From positions 1-30,142 of the forward strand of contig JBBUED010000020.1 of NCBI GenBank assembly GCA_038078215.1: a DNA stretch of 30,142 bases, given 5' to 3'. The position numbers and the translations under genes are program-made. The number at the start of each line of letters is the position of its first letter. Position 1 is the first letter of the stretch. This DNA comes from GWA1-40-21 sp038078215 (GTDB taxonomy: Bacteria > Patescibacteriota > Minisyncoccia > Phycocordibacterales > GWA1-40-21). Shown piece after piece: positions 21,236 to 27,719 of this stretch. The notes beneath the pieces were generated by a model. That model was not told the origin of the DNA, did no database searches, and worked only from the letters and a program-made list of their open reading frames with translations.

Positions 21236-21835
21236 ATGATTGAGCCATTACGTTCATACGACCCTGTTGATATATTGAATCTTATCTACGAATTTATTCT
21301 GGATTTGATGCGAGGACAAAGTTCGTCCTATTTGTCCAGTTATTTTTTAGACCTATATCAAAGATACGGACACATTTTAATTTTATCATCTTTGTTTTTG
21401 TCATTGGCGCTGATTGTTTTTATCGCCTATGTCATCTATCGCGTTCATGGAATTTATTCCAAACAGAGAAAATCATTGAAGCCCGTCAAGAGAGAAGAAG
21501 AGAAGAAAGAAGAAGCGGTGAAAAACGAAAAGTGGAAAATAATTACGGATCATATTGAATCTGAAAATGCGAATGATTGGAGACTGGCGATTCTTGAGGC
21601 CGACATAGTCTTGGGCGAGATGCTGGACAAGCTCGGGTATCGGGGCGAAGGGATAGGGGAGCAATTGAAGTCGGTTGACAAAAGCGACTTCACCGCGATA
21701 GACGACGCGTGGGAAGCGCACAAAATCAGAAATTCAATCGCCCACGAAGGCGCGAGCTTTCTCATTACGGAGAGGGAAGCGAAGCGGGTGATAGGATTGT
21801 ATAAAAAAGTTTTTGAGGAACACGAATATATATAA
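21236..21835 (+). CDS. Membrane-anchored HEPN-like protein
   Basis: A 199-residue protein of unassigned function. A short N-terminal region is followed by a transmembrane helix at about 46-68 (HILILSSLFLSLALIVFIAY), a basic/acidic linker (about 75-98, K/E-rich) and a helical cytoplasmic domain. That domain contains NDWRLAILEADIVLGEMLDKLGY and HKIRNSIAHEG, with Arg165 and His170 forming an Rx4H motif like the catalytic pair of HEPN ribonucleases. The HEPN reading rests on this motif and the helical pattern. It follows gatA by 13 nt and may share its transcript. No antitoxin-like partner such as MNT is adjacent. Confidence 0.7.
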   Translation: MIEPLRSYDPVDILNLIYEFILDLMRGQSSSYLSSYFLDLYQRYGHILILSSLFLSLALIVFIAYVIYRVHGIYSKQRKSLKPVKREEEKKEEAVKNEKWKIITDHIESENANDWRLAILEADIVLGEMLDKLGYRGEGIGEQLKSVDKSDFTAIDDAWEAHKIRNSIAHEGASFLITEREAKRVIGLYKKVFEEHEYI

Positions 21836-21865
21836 ATTTTCAATTACCAATTTTCAATTTTCAAT
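21835..21865 (+). repeat. Left arm of a 31-nt perfect inverted repeat flanking an S23-family gene
   Basis: AATTTTCAATTACCAATTTT followed by CAATTTTCAAT is the exact reverse complement of 22263-22293. It ends 9 nt before the gene start. Confidence 0.92.
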
Positions 21866-21874
21866 CAATTACCA

Positions 21875-22249
21875 ATGAAAGAATTTTCAAACAAATTTGA
21901 TTTAGAAGAAAGGACGGCGAAATTTTCCGAAAGCACTATAGGTTTTCTTAAAGTGATTAAAAAGGATATGGTTAATGAACCAATAATTAAACAATTAATA
22001 AGATCAGCGACTAGCATTGGCGCTAATTATTGCGAAGCGAATAATGCGAGCTCTAAAAACGATTTTCGCAACAAAATTTATATCTGTAAAAAAGAATCCA
22101 ATGAAACAAAGTATTGGATAAGAATGATAACAAATACCAACCCGGAACTGAAAGAAGACGCAAGAAAACTATGGAAGGAAGCGCAAGAATTAAATTTAAT
22201 ATTTCAAAAAATAGTTAATTCTTTAAATAAAGAAAAATTGAAAATTTAG
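21875..22249 (+). CDS. Four-helix-bundle protein, S23 / 23S rRNA intervening-sequence protein family
   Basis: A 124-residue all-helical protein. RTAKFSESTIGFLKVIKK, PIIKQLIRSATSIGANYCEA and FRNKIYICKKESNETKYWIRM are recognisable signatures of the family. In other bacteria, related genes lie in intervening sequences within 23S rRNA genes, in the loop of a long stem; a related fold is the Avd accessory protein of diversity-generating retroelements. The molecular function is unknown. Here the gene is not in an rRNA gene but between perfect 31-nt inverted repeats, so DNA or RNA could close into a stem with the gene in the loop. Word repeats continue past the stop codon. It may be a self-contained mobile cassette. 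Confidence 0.88.
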   Translation: MKEFSNKFDLEERTAKFSESTIGFLKVIKKDMVNEPIIKQLIRSATSIGANYCEANNASSKNDFRNKIYICKKESNETKYWIRMITNTNPELKEDARKLWKEAQELNLIFQKIVNSLNKEKLKI

Positions 22250-22262
22250 AAATTGGAAATTT

Positions 22263-22293
22263 ATTGAAAATTGAAAATTGGTAATTGAAAATT
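22263..22293 (-). repeat. Right arm of the 31-nt inverted repeat flanking an S23-family gene
   Basis: Exact reverse complement of 21835-21865. Related AAATTGAAAATTTAG words precede it from 22235. The 27 nt at 22303-22329 are identical to 3545-3571. Confidence 0.92.
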
Positions 22294-22341
22294 ATATTAA
22301 GGAATTAGATCAATTAGGAATTAGAAATTTCCAATAAGCCA

Positions 22342-22584
22342 CTAATCTTTCAAGTGCGTGACGATCAATTTTTTGGCTTGCGCTTTTGAAATAATCGTGT
22401 TCTGTTGTTTTTGCCCGAAACTTTCCATCAGCTTTTTCAGGTCGTCAATTTTGTAGACGCGGTAGTTATTTATAGGATGTCTTATGGCGGGGAACTTGCC
22501 GTTTTTGTCCCAGTTGCGAAGAGTAAGAGTTGAGACGCCTAATATTTCTGCCGCTTGCTTGATATTGAGATAGTCATTGCTCAT
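22342..22584 (-). CDS. MerR-like / excisionase-type DNA-binding protein
   Basis: An 80-residue helix-turn-helix protein: YLNIKQAAEILGVSTLTLRN, then WDKNGKFPAIRHPINNYRVY and KIDDLKKLME. This is the winged-helix MerR/HTH_17 pattern with no effector domain. The C terminus is basic (ISKAQAKKLIVTHLKD). It has the best sigma-70-type promoter of the window and is divergent from the giant fibre gene, whose own N terminus carries a similar HTH. It may regulate itself and the fibre gene, which is inferred from the shared intergenic region. Excisionase is an alternative, but no integrase is near. Confidence 0.82.
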   Translation of the reverse strand: MSNDYLNIKQAAEILGVSTLTLRNWDKNGKFPAIRHPINNYRVYKIDDLKKLMESFGQKQQNTIISKAQAKKLIVTHLKD

Positions 22585-22635
22585 ATTATTTTTTCATTTA
22601 TAAAGTTTGATAAACTGATATAAAATCGTAAGTAT

Positions 22636-22664
22636 ATTATATAAAGTATATAAATGTTTATCAA
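22636..22664 (-). promoter_or_regulatory. Consensus promoter of the MerR-like gene
   Basis: On the minus strand TTGATA (22659-22664), a 17-nt spacer, then TATAAT (22636-22641). The leader is about 45 nt. The region is very AT-rich and palindromic (TATATTATATAAAGTATATA), suitable for a dimeric regulator. Confidence 0.7.
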
Positions 22665-22678
22665 GGTATAGTAATACA

Positions 22679-22832
22679 GGTTGTAGGTGGTAGGTATTAG
22701 GTTGTAGGAAGGAGAAAACAAGTTTGCGGCATCTCTCCGTTATCCTGTCATGAGCGAGAATCGGATAGTATTATTTATTGATACTGGATTCCTACATTCG
22801 CGGGAATGATAAAACCTACCGCCTACCACCTA
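22679..22832. repeat. GTAGG-word inverted repeat enclosing a dRS3-like palindrome
   Basis: Arms TAGGTGGTAGGTATTAGGTT (22684-22703) and 22813-22832 pair with three mismatches. This is the CCTAC(C/A)A vocabulary in non-coding orientation. Between them lies a broken palindrome with GGATAGTAT..ATACTGGAT and ATTCCT-N8-GGGAAT (22788-22807). It takes up about half of the 312-nt gene-free stretch 22585-22896; the rest holds the two divergent promoters. Confidence 0.6.
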
Positions 22833-22842
22833 GCTCGTCGAC

Positions 22843-22851
22843 TTATCCACA
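22843..22851 (+). promoter_or_regulatory. DnaA-box sequence upstream of the giant fibre gene
   Basis: TTATCCACA, 32 nt before the -10 box. This compares with 30 nt in the pilin promoter. Confidence 0.5.
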
Positions 22852-22883
22852 CTTTTTTTCTTCTCTCGTTATTGCTTTAGTTT

Positions 22884-22889
22884 TATAAT
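22884..22889 (+). promoter_or_regulatory. -10 box of the giant fibre gene, leaderless arrangement
   Basis: TATAAT ends 7 nt before the ATG at 22897; there is no clear -35. Confidence 0.55.
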
Positions 22890-22896
22890 ATTATCA

Positions 22897-25800
22897 ATGA
22901 GCGGCGATCTTTATTTTGACGGCGAAAAATATATCTCGGTAAAACGAGCTGCCCAAATCAGCGGTTATGCCGACGACTATATTGGCCAGCTGTGTCGTTC
23001 TAAAAAATTGGAAAGCAGGATGGTCGGAAGGTCATGGTTCATTTCTGAAATATCGCTTTTTGAATATTTTAACAAACAGGAACATGAAATCCGCGCAATC
23101 TCTTCCAGCCGAGATGATAATAATAAGGTTATTGGCGGAGGTGGCGAGTTCGTCTATATGGAAGACAAAAGACCTCTTTTCCCCGATGTTTCCGAGAAGG
23201 TCGCGACTCCAATCATTGACGCGAAAAACGGAGTCGGCAAAACAAAAAAAGACATACTCCGGTCGGTTGATAAATTGCCGCTTCATAAAAAAAATGCCAC
23301 GCATAATTTTCGCCCGATTCTCCGGGCGGGAGCAGTAATAGCAGTCTTGGTATTGATCGCCGTCGCGCTCCAAAATTTTTCTTTCACGGAAGAGTCTTAC
23401 AAAAATATTTCATCGTTGCCGGCTAATTTTTTGAAAGAGATAGTCTCTAAAGGAGGATCGGGGAAATCGGTTGACTTTAAAGGAAGAGACGAAAACAAAT
23501 TCCTCGCTTTAATTGAAAAAACGCCTTTATACTTTGAAGCAGGATTGCGTTCTTCAGTGGACAGAGTCGCAAGCGCGTATCATTCGTTCGCGAGCGGAGT
23601 TGACATTACTGATAACAATTTTAATTTTGCGGCCTTTCAAAAAAATGCGAGTTCCTTTTTAAATAAAGCTAAACTCGCTTTAGGCGGAAATTCCGGTCTC
23701 AAATATTTCAGCGCCGCTACGGAAACTTCTTTCAAAGAAAAATCCCTTTCTTCATTCAACGATTTTTCTTTGAAAATTTACAACGGGACCAATAATTTAT
23801 TTTCGGGAGTAAAAAATTATTTCGGCGGATTTTTCGACGGGCGGAGCGAATTGACCAATAATGAGATTATTCCAATCAAAAAAACTTCTTCCGCCCGAAG
23901 TTCATCATCCTCTTCCGTCGCTAAAGTCGCTTTGGCGACACCTTCTCCGAATTCATCCGAATCATCAACCTACAACCTACAACCTACAACCTACAACCTA
24001 AAGCCGGACATCACGAGGAGAGAAGTTCTGGATTTGATAAAACAATACGACGACAACAGCAAAGCTTTGATCTACGCCGCGAACTCCGCGAACGGAGAAA
24101 ACTCTTTGACAATCAGCCAATCAATCTCCGGTCTGGAAAAAAGAATTTCCAATCTTCAATATATAAATTCGCGCCAACTGGACAAACCGGCCTCCATTGT
24201 CTCTCGCACTGATTCTGACATTTCAACTCTCACCAATGTGACAATGACCGGTTCCGCCATAACCGCTTCTTCTTTCTCCGGAACGACGGGGACATTCACC
24301 GGACTCCTTACGGGGACTGCTGGAACATTTTCCGGCAATGTCACTGTCGGCTCGCAGTTGACCGTCTCGGGAACGGCCACCTCCACCATAGCGGGAGATG
24401 CCAACTTTGACTCCGGCACTCTATATATTGACTCAATCAACAACAGAGTCGGCATCGGCACCACCAGCCCTTACACCAAACTTTCCGTGGTCGGTCCCGT
24501 CGTCGCCGAATACTTCCACGCCACGAGCACCGCCGCCACTTCCACTTTCAGCGGGCAAACGGTGGCCGGTTTCGCTCCGACTTTGGCGCACAGCTTCGGC
24601 TCCTGGAGCGTAGGCGCGGCGGGAGCCAATCCTTTGGGAGCCAGTTTTATAATCAACCCATCGTCGGCCGCTTCCGATTCCAACCTATTGTCGCTCTCCG
24701 TCAATGGTTCCGCCAAATTTCTGGTTGACGCTGAAGGCGATGTCTTCGCCAACGCCGTTACGGTCGTCGGCGGCACGACTCTTTCCACCACCACCGCTTC
24801 CACCTTCACGGTGGAAAATAATACCAATCTTGGCGACGCCACCACCACCGATATAACTTACTTTAATTCCCGCATCGCCGACAGTCTTATTCCCACCGCC
24901 GACAATCTTTTGGACTTGGGCGATGCCACTAATTGGCTAAGATGGCGAACCGGTTACTTCGGAACTTCCGTCGGCATCGGCGGAACCGCTACTTCCACCG
25001 GAACTCAATTAACGACCTCTGGCGCCTATCTCCTAGATTCCAATAGCACTCTTTCCATCAATACCACCAACAACAAAGCGGTTTCTTTTGGAACCGGCAA
25101 TGTTTCTCTGCCTTACGCTTCAAGCACGGCCTTGACCGTTTCCGGCACCGCTTATCTTGGCTCGCTTAACGGACCGCTTCAAGCCAACAACGGCCTGGTG
25201 TCCGCCACCACTTCCGTCGGCTCTATTTACGGCGGCACCGGCCTTGACTCCTCCTCCTTGACCGGCATAGCCCAGATTGTCTCCGGCACATGGTCGGCTT
25301 CTTCCACTTTATCTACGGCTTTTGGCGGAACAGGCTGGAACAGCATTCAAGCCAATTCCATTCTTTTCGGCAACGGCTCCAGCCGACTGGCCACCACCTC
25401 CGCCGGAACGGACGGTTACACCTTAGCTTTGGTGAGCGGTATCCCGACTTGGGTGGCCACCTCCACTCTCTCCACTATTACCGGAACTTTGACTGTGGCC
25501 AAAGGTGGCACCGGTCAAACTTCTTTCGGCCAAGGCTGGCTCAACTCGGACGGGACGACTTTGTCCGCTTCCACTTCTCCCACCGTCAATTACATCACCG
25601 CCACTTCCACCGCCGCCACTTCCACTTTCCCATATTTGTCTGTCACCACTAATTCCAATTTGGGAACAGTCGTCGGCGGAACTTGGCAAGGCACGGCCGT
25701 CGGCGCCCAATACGGCGGCACGGGTCAAAACTTCTCCGCTTCTTCCGGTCTCGTCAATTTCTATTCCGGCGCCGCCTCAACTATCGCCACTTCGTCGCTG

Positions 25801-27225
25801 GGACTGCTCACAACCAATGTGGCCGAAGGAACGAATCTTTACTGGACCAATGACAGATTTGACACAAGACTTTCCGCCACCACCACTCTGCCGAACTTGA
25901 CCACGCTCCTTGGTCTCACCAACGCCACGACCACCGGCATTACTTCCACCAATTCTTGGCTTGGAACGATTCGTTCCGGAACTTGGAACGGAACCGCTAT
26001 TTCCAATCAATACGGCGGCACCGGCCTTGACTCCTCCGCCTTGACCGGCATCGCCCAGATAGTGTCCGGAACTTGGTCCGCTTCTTCCACCTTGTCCGTG
26101 GCTTACGGAGGCACGGGGTGGAATAGCATCGCCGCCGGCTATATTCCTTTTGGCAACGGCGCTGCCGCTTTGGCGACCAGCTCCTCGTTCTACTGGGACA
26201 ACGGCAATTCCAGATTAGGCATTGGGACGACAACACCGAACAACAAACTCACCATTTACGACACCTCTAAAGCCGCTTTGGAATTTTCGGGAGCCGGCGA
26301 TTCAACTTACAAATGGACGATGGGGCTGGATATGACGGATGCCGGCAAATTCAAAATCGCCAGCTCCACCGCGCTCGGAACGCTGGATAAATTCACCATA
26401 GACGGCAGTGGCTATGTCGGCATCGGCACCAGCACGCCGGCCAGAAGATTGGATGTCGTGGACGTCTCCAATCCGCAATTGAGATTGTCGCAGGGAACGA
26501 CAGTTTACACCGACTTCAGCGTCGCGCCGTCCACAGGCGATTTGACTTTGAGTCTCTATCCCGGCGCCACGGCTGACGACATTTTATTAACCACCGCCAA
26601 CAATACCGGCGCCAACTTGTGGGTTTGCGAAAACTCAACTTGCCCATCCGGCATAACTTTTTCCGGCGGAGGAAACTTGTTCGTGGAAGGAGGGATAAAA
26701 TACGCCACGAGCTCAACTCCCAAAACAAGAAGAAGTATAATTCTTACAGCCGCTGGAGCCATAGTTCCGACCGCTAGCGGCGCGGCCAAAACGCAGGTGG
26801 ACGGCACGAATCATAGTTATTATGTGTTGGATTACGATGCCTCTTCGGATGAAGCCGCTTTCTGGCAATGGACAATGCCGGATTCTTATGACGATGGCGC
26901 CGTAGACATCACTTATTACTGGGAAGCAGGCGCCACTTCGGGGGATTCAATCTTTTGTTTCCAGGCCAAAGGTCTAAGCGCCAATAATTCCGAAGACATT
27001 GATTCGGCTTTGTCGTCGGCGATTTGCGAAACGGATACGGCGCAAGCCAACGCCAATGACCTCGCCTCTATCACTGAAACAAACGCCACTTCTAATTTTG
27101 CGGCAGGAGAGTACGCCACCTTTAAAGTTTTCCGAGACGCCGACGCTGGCGGCGACACCATGACGGGCGACGCCAGATTGGTAAAGGTAAAAATAGAATA
27201 CGGAGTCGCCGCGGAGTCGGATTGA
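22897..27225 (+). CDS. Giant membrane-anchored surface fibre with cytoplasmic HTH domain
   Basis: 1442 residues in four parts. Residues 10-60 form a MerR/HTH_17-like DNA-binding domain (YISVKRAAQISGYADDYIGQ then LCRSKKLESRMVGRSWFIS). A linker leads to one transmembrane helix at about 141-160 (ILRAGAVIAVLVLIAVALQN). A membrane-proximal helical and Ser-rich region ends in heptamer-coded STYNLQPTTYNLKP. From about 430 onward is a Ser/Thr/Gly-rich beta fibre with phage-tail-fibre motifs: NRVGIGTTSPYTKLSVVG, several YGGTG/FGGTG units, and AEGTNLYWTNDRFDTRL. A unit of about 57 residues is duplicated (25228-25397 and 26011-26184). The last 160 residues (YYVLDYDASSDEAAFWQWTM) resemble a phage-type beta-sandwich domain. 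It is probably N-in/C-out; its partners and the DNA site bound are unknown. Confidence 0.85.
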   Translation: MSGDLYFDGEKYISVKRAAQISGYADDYIGQLCRSKKLESRMVGRSWFISEISLFEYFNKQEHEIRAISSSRDDNNKVIGGGGEFVYMEDKRPLFPDVSEKVATPIIDAKNGVGKTKKDILRSVDKLPLHKKNATHNFRPILRAGAVIAVLVLIAVALQNFSFTEESYKNISSLPANFLKEIVSKGGSGKSVDFKGRDENKFLALIEKTPLYFEAGLRSSVDRVASAYHSFASGVDITDNNFNFAAFQKNASSFLNKAKLALGGNSGLKYFSAATETSFKEKSLSSFNDFSLKIYNGTNNLFSGVKNYFGGFFDGRSELTNNEIIPIKKTSSARSSSSSSVAKVALATPSPNSSESSTYNLQPTTYNLKPDITRREVLDLIKQYDDNSKALIYAANSANGENSLTISQSISGLEKRISNLQYINSRQLDKPASIVSRTDSDISTLTNVTMTGSAITASSFSGTTGTFTGLLTGTAGTFSGNVTVGSQLTVSGTATSTIAGDANFDSGTLYIDSINNRVGIGTTSPYTKLSVVGPVVAEYFHATSTAATSTFSGQTVAGFAPTLAHSFGSWSVGAAGANPLGASFIINPSSAASDSNLLSLSVNGSAKFLVDAEGDVFANAVTVVGGTTLSTTTASTFTVENNTNLGDATTTDITYFNSRIADSLIPTADNLLDLGDATNWLRWRTGYFGTSVGIGGTATSTGTQLTTSGAYLLDSNSTLSINTTNNKAVSFGTGNVSLPYASSTALTVSGTAYLGSLNGPLQANNGLVSATTSVGSIYGGTGLDSSSLTGIAQIVSGTWSASSTLSTAFGGTGWNSIQANSILFGNGSSRLATTSAGTDGYTLALVSGIPTWVATSTLSTITGTLTVAKGGTGQTSFGQGWLNSDGTTLSASTSPTVNYITATSTAATSTFPYLSVTTNSNLGTVVGGTWQGTAVGAQYGGTGQNFSASSGLVNFYSGAASTIATSSLGLLTTNVAEGTNLYWTNDRFDTRLSATTTLPNLTTLLGLTNATTTGITSTNSWLGTIRSGTWNGTAISNQYGGTGLDSSALTGIAQIVSGTWSASSTLSVAYGGTGWNSIAAGYIPFGNGAAALATSSSFYWDNGNSRLGIGTTTPNNKLTIYDTSKAALEFSGAGDSTYKWTMGLDMTDAGKFKIASSTALGTLDKFTIDGSGYVGIGTSTPARRLDVVDVSNPQLRLSQGTTVYTDFSVAPSTGDLTLSLYPGATADDILLTTANNTGANLWVCENSTCPSGITFSGGGNLFVEGGIKYATSSTPKTRRSIILTAAGAIVPTASGAAKTQVDGTNHSYYVLDYDASSDEAAFWQWTMPDSYDDGAVDITYYWEAGATSGDSIFCFQAKGLSANNSEDIDSALSSAICETDTAQANANDLASITETNATSNFAAGEYATFKVFRDADAGGDTMTGDARLVKVKIEYGVAAESD
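23969..24003 (+). repeat. CCTACAA heptamer tract within the fibre gene
   Basis: About five tandem CCTACAA units read in frame as TYNLQPTTYNLKP, the same peptide word as in the minor-pilin leaders. It lies at the junction between the membrane-proximal part and the fibre. Confidence 0.9.
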
Positions 27226-27227
27226 GA

Positions 27228-27330
27228 GTAAAAAGTTTATAAAGTTTATAAAGTTAATCAAGTAGAAAGTAAAAAGTTAATCAACTAGACAATATTATAA
27301 CTTTAAAAACATTATGAACTTGGTAAACTT
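27228..27330. repeat. AAAGTTTATAA-word inverted repeat and left direct repeat of the second S23 cassette
   Basis: AAAAGTTTATAAAGTTTATA and following words (27233-27265) face TTATAACTTTAAAAACATTA and following words (27295-27330) in inverted orientation. The segment 27295-27330 is also a 36-nt direct repeat (32 identities) of 27684-27719, beyond the next gene. Confidence 0.75.
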
Positions 27331-27336
27331 AATTAT

Positions 27337-27681
27337 ATGAGTATAGAAAAATTTGAAGATATAATAGCTTGGCAAAAGTCTAAAGAAATGACGATAAAAG
27401 TTTATAAATTGTTCAATAATTGCAGAGATTATGGGTTCAGGGATCAAATTCAAAGAGCCTCTGTTTCAATCATGAATAATATTGCCGAAGGATTTGAGAG
27501 AAAAAGCAATAAAGAATTTAAACAATTTCTCTATATTGCCAAAGGTTCTTGCGGTGAAGTAAGGTCAATGCTTCATTTAGTCCAGGAATTAAAATATATT
27601 TCTAAGACAGAACACGATTTTGTTTATAGTTCATCATTAGAGATATCTAGAATGCTTTCGGGTTTTATCAAAACTTTATAA
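27337..27681 (+). CDS. Second four-helix-bundle protein, S23 / intervening-sequence protein family
   Basis: A 114-residue member of the same family: FEDIIAWQKSKEMTIKVYKL, FRDQIQRASVSIMNNIAEGF, ERKSNKEFKQFLYIAKGSCG and EVRSMLHL are classical signature segments, closer to the family consensus than the first copy. The two proteins are clearly diverged, so this is not a recent duplication. The gene is bracketed by imperfect 36-nt direct repeats built from the AAAGTTTATAA vocabulary, and its stop codon touches the right repeat region. Function unknown; RNA or nucleoprotein binding is plausible for the family. Like the first copy, it lies between surface-protein genes, not in rRNA. Confidence 0.9.
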   Translation: MSIEKFEDIIAWQKSKEMTIKVYKLFNNCRDYGFRDQIQRASVSIMNNIAEGFERKSNKEFKQFLYIAKGSCGEVRSMLHLVQELKYISKTEHDFVYSSSLEISRMLSGFIKTL

Positions 27682-27683
27682 CT

Positions 27684-27719
27684 TTATAACTTTAAAAACT
27701 TTATGAACTTTACAAACTT
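27684..27719 (+). repeat. Right direct repeat of the S23 cassette, overlapping the next start codon
   Basis: TTATAACTTTAAAAACTTTA, then TGAACTTTACAAACTT, matches 27295-27330 with four differences. The ATG of the Ser-rich protein gene (27703) and its first codons lie inside it. Confidence 0.8.

Noticed and set aside
24156..26807. Several 70-130-codon frames on both strands within the fibre gene
   Set aside because: All follow from the biased Ser/Thr/Gly/Ala codons of the fibre; compositions are implausible and none has a promoter or homologue-like motif.
22897..27225. Prophage or phage tail module
   Set aside because: Fibre-like motifs are present, but there is no integrase, capsid, terminase or other tail gene, and the protein has an HTH and a membrane anchor; it is read as a cellular surface protein with borrowed modules.
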